From assembly GCA_913062955.1 (NCBI GenBank), contig CAJXZP010000002.1, forward strand, positions 62,001-126,000: a stretch of DNA of 64,000 nt, written 5' to 3'. How positions within the stretch are numbered: the stretch's first letter is position 1; each line of letters starts with the position of its first letter. The DNA is from an uncultured Flavobacteriales bacterium (GTDB taxonomy: Bacteria; Bacteroidota; Bacteroidia; Flavobacteriales_G; Salibacteraceae). The translations under genes and the position numbers were made by a program. Below, piece after piece: positions 1-9,017 of this stretch. The notes below the pieces were generated by a model that saw only the letters and a program-made list of their open reading frames with translations, was not told where the DNA came from and did no database searches.

Positions 1-283
1 CTAACTCCTCATTATTATCAATGGTATGAATATGTCCGTTTTTTTGTAAACCCTCGGCCCAACAAATAGCAGAATAGCCGGTGTAAGTTCCGATTTCTAA
101 AATGTTTTCGGGCTGTATCATATGACTTAACATACTTAAAACCCGCCCTTGAAAATGACCGGCAATCATTCTTGGATTTAAAATTTCAATCCAGGTCCTC
201 CGGTTTAACTCTTTTAAATCGGCAGGTTCGTTTTCCGTATGGTTAACTACGTAATCGTCTAATTTAGGATCTAAAAAATTCAT
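1..283 (-). CDS. O-methyltransferase, class I SAM-dependent (partial, C-terminus beyond window)
   Basis: The reading frame starts with ATG at 283 and runs off the left edge, giving about 94 residues. Near residue 60-80 it has the glycine-rich SAM-binding motif LEIGTYTGYSA, followed by an acidic strand (IHTIDNNEEL) where the ribose-binding acidic residue normally lies. This matches the family 3 (catechol/caffeoyl-CoA type) O-methyltransferases, whose members are about 210 residues, so more than half of the gene is missing. The start lies 2 bases after the stop of the upstream M16 peptidase, so the two are very probably co-transcribed. The substrate cannot be told from this fragment. Confidence 0.85.
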   Translation of the reverse strand, partial: MNFLDPKLDDYVVNHTENEPADLKELNRRTWIEILNPRMIAGHFQGRVLSMLSHMIQPENILEIGTYTGYSAICWAEGLQKNGHIHTIDNNEEL

Positions 284-285
284 GA

Positions 286-1518
286 TTAATATTTTTTTGG
301 TACGTAAATTAAAGAGCTAAGTTGATTGGGATCAAATAACTCGTTGGCTACATCAAATAGATCTTGTGATGAGATTTGATCAATCTGGTGGTATATATCT
401 TCCATCAAATCCACCTTTCCATAGGTAAGTAAACTTTTGCCTAACGCCAACATTATGTTTAACCCGTTTTCATGACCTAATGCAATTTGTCCTTTGATTT
501 GCTGTTTGGCTTGGTTTAATTGAACCGTTCCCAGTTTTTGGTTTTTGAGTTTATCTAGTTCTTTATAAATAAGTTCCACACTTTTATCTAATTGGGAACT
601 ATCCGTACCCATGTAAATCGAGAATTCACCACTATCCGAATACCCGGAATAGTTAGATTCCAAGTGATAAGCAAAACCATGCTTTTCACTAATATTCAGG
701 TTTAACCTATTGTTAAGTGAAGGTCCGCCTAAGATGTTGTTCAATAATATTAATGCTCTTTTTTTAGGATGACTATAGGCATAGGCTTGATTACCAATTA
801 TAATATGCGCTTGGTGGACTTGCTTTTTTTCTAAAGTTTGGTGGGGAGTATATTCCGTGGGTGCTACACGATGGACCTTTTTTCCGGAAAATTCTTTTTC
901 AGGTAAATGCTTTTCTAGCCACTTTTTTAATTGTTTAGAACTGGTATTACCCACCGATGCTAAGACCATGTTTTCTGGATGGTAGTAATCCATATGAAAT
1001 TGTACCAGATCCTTACGTTTGGCTTTTTTGACGTGTTTGGGTTGTCCCAAAATAGTTCTTCCTAAACTATGGTTTGGAAAAATCATTTCATCAAAGTCTT
1101 CAAAAATTTGATCGGATGGATTTTCCTTATACGCGTAAAATTCATCTAAAATAATGAGTTTCTCACGTGTAATTTCTTTATCCGGAAAAGTAGGATTAAA
1201 CGCAATATCAAAAGTTAATTCGATCGCACGTTCATAGTATTGCTTCAAAAATGAAGAATGAATAGATGTTTCTTCTTTGGTGGTATAGGCATTTAGCTCC
1301 CCACCAATACTATCCAGCCTATTTAAAACATGAAAAGCTTTACGATGAGTTGTACCCTTAAACATGCAGTGTTCGAGCATGTGGGCAAGACCTGTTTCTT
1401 GCTCCTTTTCATCTCTACTTCCTACATTTACAAATAGCCCAAAGTGAGCTGCGTCACTTTGGCTTTGTTGGTGAATTACTTGAATACCATTGGATAATGT
1501 AAATATTTCGAACTCCAT
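286..1518 (-). CDS. M16 family zinc metallopeptidase (single-unit, about 410 aa)
   Basis: This is a processing-peptidase-like M16 protein. Counted from the longest frame (start 1551), the inverted zinc motif HMLEH covers residues 57-61, and the distal zinc ligand Glu137 (in LDEFYAY) lies 76 residues later, the family spacing. The N-terminal catalytic half is therefore intact. The second half (residues about 180-421) is the usual non-catalytic M16_C domain. I use the ATG at 1518 (MEFEIFTLSNG), because family members begin just before the TLxNG strand; an in-frame ATG at 1551 would add 11 residues. No signal peptide is visible, so the protein is probably cytoplasmic. It forms a leftward pair with the O-methyltransferase, 2 bases apart. 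Confidence 0.88.
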   Translation of the reverse strand: MEFEIFTLSNGIQVIHQQSQSDAAHFGLFVNVGSRDEKEQETGLAHMLEHCMFKGTTHRKAFHVLNRLDSIGGELNAYTTKEETSIHSSFLKQYYERAIELTFDIAFNPTFPDKEITREKLIILDEFYAYKENPSDQIFEDFDEMIFPNHSLGRTILGQPKHVKKAKRKDLVQFHMDYYHPENMVLASVGNTSSKQLKKWLEKHLPEKEFSGKKVHRVAPTEYTPHQTLEKKQVHQAHIIIGNQAYAYSHPKKRALILLNNILGGPSLNNRLNLNISEKHGFAYHLESNYSGYSDSGEFSIYMGTDSSQLDKSVELIYKELDKLKNQKLGTVQLNQAKQQIKGQIALGHENGLNIMLALGKSLLTYGKVDLMEDIYHQIDQISSQDLFDVANELFDPNQLSSLIYVPKKY

Positions 1519-1587
1519 TTTAGCCTTTAAATTTGCAAGGGCAAAGGTCATTCGCTTAAATGCAAATCACAAACAATAAGCCAAAAA

Positions 1588-2886
1588 CTATTCGGATTTT
1601 TTGTTCTTTGGTTTTGAACGTTTTTCATGATTGGATGTATTACCCTTTGAACGATGACTTGAGCTTCCCTTTTTACCCTTGTAGTTATTTCCTTTTTTAC
1701 GGAAATTGTTCTTTTTGCCTCCGTACGTCTTTTGTGCACTTGGGTCGTAAGCTGGACTTCCTCCAATTTCTTCTGGAGTAAGGTACTTATCAATTTCACG
1801 TTCAATTAACTTTTCAATATAACTCCATTTTACTTGGTCGTCTACATTGATAAATGAAACTCCAGCTCCATTTTTACCTGCTCTGGCTGTTCTGCCAATT
1901 CTATGAACGTAATCTGCTGGCTCGTTCGGAATATCAAAATTCACCACATGACTTAAGTCGTCAATATCTATTCCACGAGACACAATATCCGTAGCCACTA
2001 AAATGGCGTAATGTCCGGATTTAAATAAACGAATTGCTTCGTTACGCTCATCTTGCGTACGGTCACTATGCATGGCTACCACCGAAAAACCAAGACGGTC
2101 TAATCTACGTGTAACCTCGTCTACTTGCGTTTTTCGAGAAGCAAAAACAATCATGTTTTTTACATCTTGGTTTTTTAGAAAGTGTTCGAGTAATGGAATT
2201 TTAAACTCATCAAATACCATAAAAGCCATCTGGTTGATACCTTCGGCTGGTTTGGCAATGGCCAGACTTATTTCATTGGGGTTTTTTAATAGCTTGGAAG
2301 CCAATTGCTTGATTTTCACATCCATAGTGGCTGAGAAAAATAAAGTCTGTTTCGACTTAGGTAGCAATTCACTAATTTTCATGATATCACCCACAAAACC
2401 CATATCCAGCATTCGGTCGGCTTCATCTAATACCAACATTTCAACTTGATCAAGTTTTACATATCCTAAATTTAAATGTTGTAGAAATCTACCCGGAGTG
2501 GCAATAATAATATCTACCCCTTGAGTCAAAGAATTTTTTTGCGCTGAAAACAAATCCCCCTGGTTACCTCCATAAACAGCTTGCGAAGAAACGCTAGTGA
2601 AGTAACCCAGTCCAATAAGATTAACCTCAATTTGTTGGGCTAATTCACGGGTAGGAACTAAAATTAAACATTTGATACCTGATTCGGTTCGCCCGTCTAA
2701 TTTTTCAAGAATCGGAATCAAGAAAGCGGCAGTTTTACCTGTTCCTGTTTGGGCAAAGCCCATTAAATCTTCGTTTTTTAATATGATTGGTAACGCTTGT
2801 TCTTGAACCGGAGTAGGCTCTGTGTATTGCATTGCGTCAATACCTTCTTGAAGAGAAGGTTTTAAATTGAATTTTTTAAATCCCAA
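1588..2886 (-). CDS. DEAD/DEAH-box ATP-dependent RNA helicase
   Basis: All core helicase motifs are present: Q motif (YTEPTPVQ, about 21-28), motif I AQTGTGKT (45-52), PTRELAQ (78-84), DEAD (154-157), SAT (185-187), RGID (about 304-307) and HRIGRTARAG (328-337). After residue about 385 comes a lysine- and glycine-rich tail typical of RhlE-like helicases that bind RNA non-specifically. The likely roles are ribosome assembly or mRNA turnover in the cytoplasm. The frame opens with TTG at 2886; no ATG lies upstream in frame, and the first internal Met (residue 19) would cut into the Q motif, so TTG is the best start. A second helicase of this class is at 37750-39027. Confidence 0.92.
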   Translation of the reverse strand: MGFKKFNLKPSLQEGIDAMQYTEPTPVQEQALPIILKNEDLMGFAQTGTGKTAAFLIPILEKLDGRTESGIKCLILVPTRELAQQIEVNLIGLGYFTSVSSQAVYGGNQGDLFSAQKNSLTQGVDIIIATPGRFLQHLNLGYVKLDQVEMLVLDEADRMLDMGFVGDIMKISELLPKSKQTLFFSATMDVKIKQLASKLLKNPNEISLAIAKPAEGINQMAFMVFDEFKIPLLEHFLKNQDVKNMIVFASRKTQVDEVTRRLDRLGFSVVAMHSDRTQDERNEAIRLFKSGHYAILVATDIVSRGIDIDDLSHVVNFDIPNEPADYVHRIGRTARAGKNGAGVSFINVDDQVKWSYIEKLIEREIDKYLTPEEIGGSPAYDPSAQKTYGGKKNNFRKKGNNYKGKKGSSSHRSKGNTSNHEKRSKPKNKKSE

Positions 2887-3001
2887 AATGAATGATTTTT
2901 CTGCCTTGGGATTTTTTTTCTACCCTTTGACACCTATTAATTATAAAGGGGACGAAAATAGCGATTTATTATTTGGTTTCAACCAATTGGAAATTTGGTT
3001 T

Positions 3002-4042
3002 TTAATGAAAGGAATAACCGACTGTAGTTGTAAACCCGAAATCCTTATTCGCTGCGGCCTGAGAAGCGGGTTTGCTATCGAAACTATAATAAAAGGTTCC
3101 ACCTACATAGAAATTATTTAAGACCTCAATATTTGCATCTAAATTATAATCCACCCGGTACCTATCCGGAATATTAAAACTGGGATACAAATCAAGCTTG
3201 GAAGTGATATTCATTTCAGGAAAGGTGTAATGGTAAAATTGATAGGAAACCGATAGAACACCTTCCAAGTTAACGGTTTCTCTGGAATCATCGCTTGCTA
3301 TCTCTAAATTTGGAGCCAAACCGGCAACGGCATACAACCTTTGTTTATTGGTATGTACCAAATCCCCTAAAATTCCAATGGTTCCCTTTAACCTTAAATC
3401 AAGTCCTAGCTCTGTATTTTGACTCCCTCCAATATTGGAGGTCCATGCCCAAATACCTTTCATCTTTTTTTCAATGGTGAAAGTAAAATCATACTTACTA
3501 GAAGTATTAATGGTATCGTTAGGGGAGAAGGTTTGTATGTTGGTGGCCGATAGCTCTAATAGGGTTCCTTTGTTTCTATATTTAACGTTCCAGTCAATAT
3601 TAAACCGTCCTACATTACTACCCTTTGTATAGTTAAATCCCAATCCAATTTTACCACTAGTTCTTAAAAAAAGGGTGCTTTTTATCGGGAAAATTTCTAC
3701 GATCTGGTCCAAGTGAAAATTACTCGAATCGTAACCAGAATTAATATGGATGACTCCCACTACATTTGTGGAATCGATAGAACCATAAAAACTGCGACCG
3801 TGAATACTTGTAAATTCAAAATACTTACTTGATTTTATGGTAGCTACTTTTTCCACATCTACTAAAATGGTTCCCATACCGTCCATTTTAAAGGTAATGC
3901 GACCGTAGTCCATTTTTTTGATCTCTCCCAAAAGAATGTTTCCGTTGACGTGAAATATTGAATCTGTTTTTTGAGCAACTCCCTTTAGGGCCATGCTGCA
4001 CATCAGCATAACAAATAGAACACGTATAAAAGGTTTCCACAT
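3002..4042 (-). CDS. DUF481 family outer-membrane beta-barrel protein
   Basis: The 346-residue product has a signal peptide (about residues 1-23, ending KGVAQ) and an N-terminal beta-rich segment (about 25-115) with GEI, ITFKM and FYGSI strands, as seen before DUF481 barrels. Residues about 125-346 are alternating strands ending in aromatic FTTTVGYSFH, as expected for an outer-membrane barrel. DUF481 proteins (YdiY type) have no firmly established function. The gene is flanked by the nrdBA terminator and a near-leaderless promoter. It is separated from the downstream helicase by 115 bases and need not be co-transcribed with it. Confidence 0.8.
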   Translation of the reverse strand: MWKPFIRVLFVMLMCSMALKGVAQKTDSIFHVNGNILLGEIKKMDYGRITFKMDGMGTILVDVEKVATIKSSKYFEFTSIHGRSFYGSIDSTNVVGVIHINSGYDSSNFHLDQIVEIFPIKSTLFLRTSGKIGLGFNYTKGSNVGRFNIDWNVKYRNKGTLLELSATNIQTFSPNDTINTSSKYDFTFTIEKKMKGIWAWTSNIGGSQNTELGLDLRLKGTIGILGDLVHTNKQRLYAVAGLAPNLEIASDDSRETVNLEGVLSVSYQFYHYTFPEMNITSKLDLYPSFNIPDRYRVDYNLDANIEVLNNFYVGGTFYYSFDSKPASQAAANKDFGFTTTVGYSFH

Positions 4043-4047
4043 TGGGG

Positions 4048-4055
4048 CAAATGTA
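4048..4055 (-). promoter_or_regulatory. Bacteroidetes -7 promoter element for the DUF481 gene
   Basis: On the minus strand the element reads TACATTTG, a full match to TAnnTTTG. Only 5 bases separate it from the ATG at 4042, so the transcript would have almost no leader. Confidence 0.5.
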
Positions 4056-4059
4056 AAAA

Positions 4060-4099
4060 AAAGAAACCCTCATTACGGTGAAGTAAAAAGGGTTTCTTT
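4060..4099 (-). terminator. Rho-independent terminator after nrdA
   Basis: An 11-base inverted repeat (AAAGAAACCCT and AGGGTTTCTTT) with an 18-base loop is followed on the minus strand by a run of T. It lies 20 bases past the nrdA stop and just upstream of the DUF481 promoter. Confidence 0.7.
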
Positions 4100-4119
4100 T
4101 TCTGAATAATAGCGACTAT

Positions 4120-6471
4120 TTATCCACTACACATTTCGCAGTTATCTGGATTTTCTATCGAACAAGCTAACGCTTCTTCTTCCATTTGTTGCGCTGTAGG
4201 TTCGAGCTTAGATTTCGTTTCCACCGTGAATTTTATAGCGTCACGTGCGGCTTTTGTACGTAAATAATACATGCCGGTTTTCAAGCCTTTTTTCCAAGCA
4301 TGAAAATGCATGGATGTTAATTTGGCGAAATTTGGACTCTCGACAAATAAGTTTAACGATTGAGATTGACAGATAAAAGCTCCGCGATCTGCGGCCATAT
4401 CAATAATTGAACGTTGTTTTATTTCCCATACGGTTTTGTAAATCTCTTTCATGTTTTGCGGGACTTCTGGAATATTTTGAACAGAACCATTTTCAGCCAT
4501 GATTTTATTTTTCAAATCATCGTTCCATAATCCTAGTTCATTTAAATCCCGTAATAAATGTTTGTTGACTACAATAAACTCACCCGATAAAACTCTTCTA
4601 GTATAAATATTGGAAGTGTACGGCTCAAAACATTCGTTGTTACCTAAAATTTGAGAGGTTGAAGCTGTTGGCATAGGTGCTAATAAAAGCGAATTTCGGA
4701 CTCCATGTTCATTTACTTCTTTTTTCAAATTATGCCAATCCCATCTTTCGGTTGGTGTCGTATTCCACATATCGTATTGGAAAATACCTTGTGATACGGG
4801 AGAACTTTGGTAACTGGTATACGGACCATGTTTTTTTGCCAACTCTTTGGAAGCGGTCATGGAAGCAAAATACAAGGTTTCGAAAATCTCTTTGTTTAAT
4901 TGTTTGGCCTCTTCCGATTCAAAGGGTAAACGGAGCATAATGAAGGTATCTGCCAATCCTTGAACACCTAATCCAATGGGTCTATGACGCATGTTTGAAT
5001 TTTCGGCTTCAACAACGGGATAATAATTATGATCAATTATCTTATTTAGATTCTTGGTAGCCACGTAAGTAATATCGTACAGTTTTTGATGATCAAATTT
5101 ACCGTTGGATACAAACTTGGGTAATGCCAACGAAGCTAAATTGCATACTGCGATCTCATCTTTTGAAGTGTACTCCATGATTTCGGTACACAAATTTGAG
5201 GAACGAATGGTACCTAGATTCTTTTGATTGGATTTTTCATTACATGCATCTTTATACAACATGTATGGAGTTCCCGTTTCAATTTGCGATTCCAAAACAG
5301 TATTCCATAAATCACGTGCAGGAATGGTTTTCCTTCCTTTTCCTTCACGCTCGTATTGGGTATACAATTTTTCAAATTCGTCTCCATAGGTGTCGTGTAA
5401 CCCCGGACATTCATGCGGACACATTAAGGTCCAATTCGCATTTTCCTCCACCCGTTTCATAAATAAATCCGGTGTCCAAAGTGCATAGAATAAATCACGC
5501 GCTCGACTTTCTTCTTTCCCATGATTTTTCTTTAAGTCTAGAAAATCAAATATATCGGCATGCCAAGGTTCTAAATATATCGCAAAAGAACCTTTTCTTT
5601 TACCTCCACCTTGATCAACATATCGTGCCGTATCGTTAAACACTTTTAACATGGGAACAATACCATTGGAGTTTCCATTGGTTCCTTTGATATACGATCC
5701 AGTAGCTCTAATGTTATGAATACTTAATCCAATACCTCCTGCGGATTGGGAGATCTTGGCAGTTTGTTTTAGGGTGTCGTAAATTCCCTCAATGCTATCC
5801 TCTTGCATGGCCAATAAAAAGCATGAAGACATTTGGGGTTTCGGAGTTCCCGCATTAAAGAGCGTAGGTGTAGCATGGGTAAACCACTTTTCTGACATTA
5901 AATTGTAGGTTTCAATGGCAGCTTCAATATCTTCTTTATGAATACCTATTGATACACGCATCAACATGTGTTGTGGTCGTTCGGCAATTTGTCCATCCAA
6001 CTTTAATAGATAGGCTCTTTCTAAAGTTTTAAACCCGAAATAATCATAATTGAAATCTCGATCGTAAATGATAGTAGAATCTAAAGTAGCCGCATTTTGT
6101 CGTATGATCTGATGCACATCATCGGCCAATAGAGGTGCGGCTTCATTGGTTTTTGGGTCTATATATCCATGCAACAATTGCATGGTTTTGGAAAAGCTCT
6201 TATTGGTGCTTTTATGTAGGTTAGAAACCGAAATACGTGACGCTAATAATGCGAAGTCAGGATGTTGAACAGTCATCGTAGCGGCCACCTCTGCCGCTAA
6301 ATTGTCAAGTTGAGTGGTGGTTACCCCATCAAACAAACCTTCAATAACCTTGATGGCTACTTTGGTAGGATCTACTAATGGATTTAAACCGTAACATAAT
6401 TTTTTTATGCGCGCGGTAATTTTATCAAATTGTACGGCTTCTTTTCTGCCATCTCTTTTTTGTACAAACAT
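4120..6471 (-). CDS. nrdA: Ribonucleoside-diphosphate reductase, class I, alpha subunit
   Basis: NrdA reduces ribonucleotides to deoxyribonucleotides with NrdB. The 783-residue protein has an N-terminal ATP-cone (about 1-92), giving dATP feedback control. Active-site residues are visible: Cys217 (QMSSCFLL), the NLCTE loop with Asn426, Cys428 and Glu430, and Cys443 ([10 protein letters not shown]). Tyr735-Tyr736 in GMYYLRTK carry the radical, and the C-terminal CEMC (Cys778, Cys781) is the thioredoxin-reducible swinging arm. The GMYYLRTK and NIYTRR segments resemble the eukaryote-like NrdA group common in Bacteroidetes. It lies 40 bases downstream of nrdB and is the last gene of a unit whose leader holds a cobalamin riboswitch. 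Confidence 0.97.
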   Translation of the reverse strand: MFVQKRDGRKEAVQFDKITARIKKLCYGLNPLVDPTKVAIKVIEGLFDGVTTTQLDNLAAEVAATMTVQHPDFALLASRISVSNLHKSTNKSFSKTMQLLHGYIDPKTNEAAPLLADDVHQIIRQNAATLDSTIIYDRDFNYDYFGFKTLERAYLLKLDGQIAERPQHMLMRVSIGIHKEDIEAAIETYNLMSEKWFTHATPTLFNAGTPKPQMSSCFLLAMQEDSIEGIYDTLKQTAKISQSAGGIGLSIHNIRATGSYIKGTNGNSNGIVPMLKVFNDTARYVDQGGGKRKGSFAIYLEPWHADIFDFLDLKKNHGKEESRARDLFYALWTPDLFMKRVEENANWTLMCPHECPGLHDTYGDEFEKLYTQYEREGKGRKTIPARDLWNTVLESQIETGTPYMLYKDACNEKSNQKNLGTIRSSNLCTEIMEYTSKDEIAVCNLASLALPKFVSNGKFDHQKLYDITYVATKNLNKIIDHNYYPVVEAENSNMRHRPIGLGVQGLADTFIMLRLPFESEEAKQLNKEIFETLYFASMTASKELAKKHGPYTSYQSSPVSQGIFQYDMWNTTPTERWDWHNLKKEVNEHGVRNSLLLAPMPTASTSQILGNNECFEPYTSNIYTRRVLSGEFIVVNKHLLRDLNELGLWNDDLKNKIMAENGSVQNIPEVPQNMKEIYKTVWEIKQRSIIDMAADRGAFICQSQSLNLFVESPNFAKLTSMHFHAWKKGLKTGMYYLRTKAARDAIKFTVETKSKLEPTAQQMEEEALACSIENPDNCEMCSG

Positions 6472-6511
6472 GAACTGACTATTTTATGTGGGTATGAGGA
6501 AATTTGTTTTG

Positions 6512-7528
6512 TTAAAAATCTTCGTCTAAACTGAAACCTTCGTTTAAATCTTGCGTGCTATTGGATACACCCGCTTTTTGATATTCTGCGACCCGTTTTT
6601 CAAAGAAATTGGTTTTGCCTTGTAGTGAAATCATATCCATAAAATCAAAGGGATTAGTGACATGGTATACCTTTTCGCAACCGAGTTGATTTAACAAACG
6701 ATCGGCAACAAATTCAATGTATTGATTCATTAAATCCGCATTCATTCCAATTAATCGTACCGGTAAGGATTCCGTTACGAATTCCGCTTCAATTTTCACG
6801 GCATCCACAATAATATGGGTAACTTTCTCTTTGGTTAATTGATTGTTCAGGTGGTTGTTATAGAGTAAACACGCAAAATCCATATGCATCCCTTCGTCTC
6901 TTGAAATCAATTCGTTAGAAAATGTAAGGCCCGGCATTAAACCACGTTTTTTAAGCCAGAAAATGGAACAAAAACTTCCCGAAAAGAAAATACCTTCCAC
7001 CGCTGCAAATGCCACCAGTCGTTCTGCAAATGAACCATTGTCGATCCAACGAAGTGCCCAATCTGCTTTTTTTCTAACGGGAGGGAATGTTTCAATCGCA
7101 TTGAATAAATAATCCTTTTCTTTTGGGTCTTTGATGTAGGTATCAATAAGTAAGGAATACGTTTCGGAATGTACATTTTCCATCATCACTTGAAACCCAT
7201 AAAAGAATTTGGCTTCTGTATATTGGACTTCATTCAAAAAATGCTCGGCTAAATTTTCATTTACAATGCCATCGCTAGCGGCAAAAAAAGCTAGAATATG
7301 CTTGATAAAGAAACGTTCGTCTTCGGTTAACTTGTTTTCCCAATCGTTGATATCAGCACTCAAATCGATCTCTTCAGCGGTCCAAATACTGGCTTGTTGG
7401 TCTTTATACATTTGCCAAATGTCATCATGCTCGATGGGGAATAAGACAAATCGATTCTCATTGTGTTTTAAAATGGGTTCTTCTTGTACGGTATTGCTAA
7501 CCGTTGAAATAGGAGTGTTGGTTTCCAT
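6512..7528 (-). CDS. nrdB: Ribonucleoside-diphosphate reductase, class I, beta (radical) subunit
   Basis: NrdB holds the metal cofactor that generates the radical used by NrdA. In the 338-residue protein the ligands Asp86, Glu117 and His120 are followed by Tyr124 at the tyrosyl-radical position ([10 protein letters not shown]). The second ligand set is in FAAVEGIFF and [11 protein letters not shown]. Retention of the tyrosine indicates a conventional tyrosyl-radical enzyme rather than a radical-free or Mn/Fe variant. The C-terminal tail ends in acidic and aromatic residues (FSLDEDF), as needed for docking to NrdA. No TAnnTTTG match exists in the 98 bases between it and the upstream thioesterase, so it probably shares that gene's transcript and its riboswitch. 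Confidence 0.97.
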   Translation of the reverse strand: METNTPISTVSNTVQEEPILKHNENRFVLFPIEHDDIWQMYKDQQASIWTAEEIDLSADINDWENKLTEDERFFIKHILAFFAASDGIVNENLAEHFLNEVQYTEAKFFYGFQVMMENVHSETYSLLIDTYIKDPKEKDYLFNAIETFPPVRKKADWALRWIDNGSFAERLVAFAAVEGIFFSGSFCSIFWLKKRGLMPGLTFSNELISRDEGMHMDFACLLYNNHLNNQLTKEKVTHIIVDAVKIEAEFVTESLPVRLIGMNADLMNQYIEFVADRLLNQLGCEKVYHVTNPFDFMDMISLQGKTNFFEKRVAEYQKAGVSNSTQDLNEGFSLDEDF

Positions 7529-7626
7529 TGTTATTGAAATAATACGTTAGACCAACCCACCTTGGATTGGCATTTTTTGAAATGTTAAAATAAGAGTGGG
7601 GGGTGCTCTATTTGAAAGGAAGAAGA

Positions 7627-8019
7627 TTAACCTAATTTAATAGGAATAGCTTTTTTATTGTCGTCTATAGAAACCATAATAAACTCACCGGTAACGGCTA
7701 ATTCCCGATGGTCTTTGTTCATCTGTTCGATAAAGATGTCTACGCGGACTTTAAGACTAGAGGAACCTACTAGGGTTACTTTACCAATAAGTTCGGCAAA
7801 AGTTCCGCTGGGGATGGGTTTCTTAAAATCTACTTTTTCGGAGGATACAGTGACCATTCGTTGACGGCTAAATCGGGTAGCGGTAATAAACGCTACCTCG
7901 TCCATCCATTGCAGGGCAGTACCCCCGAAAAGGGTGTCGTAATGATTTGTGGTGTTGGGAAATACACATTTAACTACATGTGTTTCCGAATTTTGAATTG
8001 CTTCTTTTTGTCGCTCCAT
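7627..8019 (-). CDS. Acyl-CoA thioesterase, hotdog fold (YciA/BACH type)
   Basis: The 130-residue protein has the hotdog signature NHYDTLFGGTALQWMDEVA near residues 26-44, with the catalytic-site acidic residue in the following helix, and the strand TVSSEKVDFKKPIPSG. Length and motifs match small single-domain acyl-CoA thioesterases that hydrolyse CoA esters in the cytoplasm. It is the first gene after the cobalamin riboswitch (62 bases to the ATG) and precedes nrdB. A functional link between a thioesterase and deoxynucleotide synthesis is not obvious; it may simply be carried in the unit. Confidence 0.88.
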   Translation of the reverse strand: MERQKEAIQNSETHVVKCVFPNTTNHYDTLFGGTALQWMDEVAFITATRFSRQRMVTVSSEKVDFKKPIPSGTFAELIGKVTLVGSSSLKVRVDIFIEQMNKDHRELAVTGEFIMVSIDDNKKAIPIKLG

Positions 8020-8080
8020 TTTTTAGTTTAATGGAGGAATAAGTTTAACCTTTATTCCCGAAAGTGTATATTATGTTTAG

Positions 8081-8244
8081 CGAACCTGGGGCAGATATCC
8101 TGACTTACTCCTTAATTCTACGCCTTCCCAATTATTATCAGTGGCCTAATGCAGAATCGTACAGAGCTTACAGTTGCGGGGACAGTTCAGGACTTTAACC
8201 TGATTCCCATTTAATTCGCCAAAAACGGCAAAACCTAAAGTTCG
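8081..8244 (-). promoter_or_regulatory. Cobalamin (B12) riboswitch controlling thioesterase-nrdB-nrdA
   Basis: Read on the minus strand, the leader contains the hallmark cobalamin-aptamer blocks in order: GGGAATCAGG, GTCCTGAACTGTCCCCGCAAC, GTAAGC, GCCACTG, GGGAAGGCG, and the B12 box AGTCAGGATATCTGCC. Terminal stem P1 can form from CGAAC (near 8244) and GTTCG (near 8085). Between the aptamer and the thioesterase ATG, GGAATAA and TTATTCC (8036-8058) form a 7-bp hairpin that is not followed by a T run. Control of translation is therefore more likely than termination, although this platform is inferred. When B12 is abundant, such switches turn expression off. Confidence 0.93.
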
Positions 8245-8247
8245 AGT

Positions 8248-8255
8248 CAAAAGTA
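8248..8255 (-). promoter_or_regulatory. -7 promoter element for the riboswitch/nrd transcript
   Basis: The minus strand reads TACTTTTG, a full TAnnTTTG match, placed so that transcription would begin at the base of riboswitch stem P1. The -33 element is not clear. Confidence 0.65.
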
Positions 8256-8336
8256 GGTGCAAGAGGAATAGGGGAATGGAGATTTTTAGAGAAAATGAAA
8301 ATAGTTTTTCACAATTTGTGAATAGGGGGGGTGGAA

Positions 8337-8373
8337 TTTAACCTAGTAGGTTTTTAAAACCTTCTAGGTTAAA
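8337..8373. repeat. REP-like palindrome downstream of the RAYT gene
   Basis: An imperfect palindrome of 37 bases. The arms contain TTTAACCTAG and CTAGGTTAAA around AGGTTT/AAACCTT, with one arm differing at a single central base (TAGTAGG against CCTTCTA). It shares the core AACCTAG..AAACCTTCTAGGTT with the palindrome at 8973-9009. It lies 20 bases past the stop of the transposase-like gene. Confidence 0.85.
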
Positions 8374-8392
8374 GTTCCCCAATTTCAATTAT

Positions 8393-8947
8393 TTAATCTT
8401 TTTTCATGCGTAGAATAGTTTTGAAATTATCCAAATCATCAAAAAGGTCAATAACCTTTTCTCTAGATATCAGAGTTTCGGTTTTGGAAATTATACTTGA
8501 ATAAGAGGAGTATTTATAGGTCTGGTAATTACCAATTCCGTGATGATCAGGATTGGTGTTAACATAAATGATGAGGTTTCTTAAATAGGTATCATCCTTT
8601 ATTTTAATTCGTTTTGGGTGTTTTTGAAATAGACTTCCAGTACGATTGTATTTTTTATTAATGGCTTTAGAGTAGGCATTAAATAGGTTGGAGAAGGGCT
8701 GGAAAGTCCAACGAGATGTTATTTTTATTTCTTTATCCAATTCAAACTCTTCTTTGATACGGATTATAAAATGAAAGTGGTTGGGAAGTAAACAGTAACT
8801 GTATATTTCTGCTATAGGAATAATGTATTTGGAAACTAAAAATAAGAAATAGGGGTAGTTTTCTTCCGATTTAAAAATGTTTTCCTTGTTATTTCCTCGG
8901 TTAAAATAATGATAATAACCACCTGGTTCTAATCGAGTTAGCTTCAT
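8393..8947 (-). CDS. REP-associated tyrosine transposase (RAYT, Y1/HUH family)
   Basis: This 184-residue protein carries the HUH nuclease motif His57-Phe58-His59 in LLPNHFHFIIRIK. The candidate catalytic tyrosine Tyr128 lies in LIIYVNTNP, the usual YIHxNP position. The N-terminal YYHYFNRGNN is the standard RAYT opening. Such enzymes cut single-stranded REP palindromes. Here two near-identical palindromes lie directly on either side of the gene, the expected arrangement for a RAYT with its own REP sequences. All key residues are present, so it may be active. Confidence 0.9.
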   Translation of the reverse strand: MKLTRLEPGGYYHYFNRGNNKENIFKSEENYPYFLFLVSKYIIPIAEIYSYCLLPNHFHFIIRIKEEFELDKEIKITSRWTFQPFSNLFNAYSKAINKKYNRTGSLFQKHPKRIKIKDDTYLRNLIIYVNTNPDHHGIGNYQTYKYSSYSSIISKTETLISREKVIDLFDDLDNFKTILRMKKD

Positions 8948-8972
8948 AGGTTAAAATTAGGTTTTTTTTCTA

Positions 8973-9009
8973 AATAACCTAGAAGGTTTTTTAAACCTTC
9001 TAGGTTATT
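8973..9009. repeat. REP-like palindrome upstream of the RAYT gene
   Basis: A 37-base palindrome with 17-base perfect arms (AATAACCTAGAAGGTTT and its complement). It shares the AACCTAG...CTAGGTT core with 8337-8373. It lies 8 bases past the M13 peptidase stop and could also act as that gene's transcription terminator, although no T run follows. Confidence 0.88.
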
Positions 9010-9017
9010 GAAGTTTT

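Noticed and set aside
8020-8080. Terminator in the riboswitch expression platform
   Set aside because: The GGAATAA/TTATTCC hairpin lacks a following T run, so I call translational control more likely and do not list a terminator.
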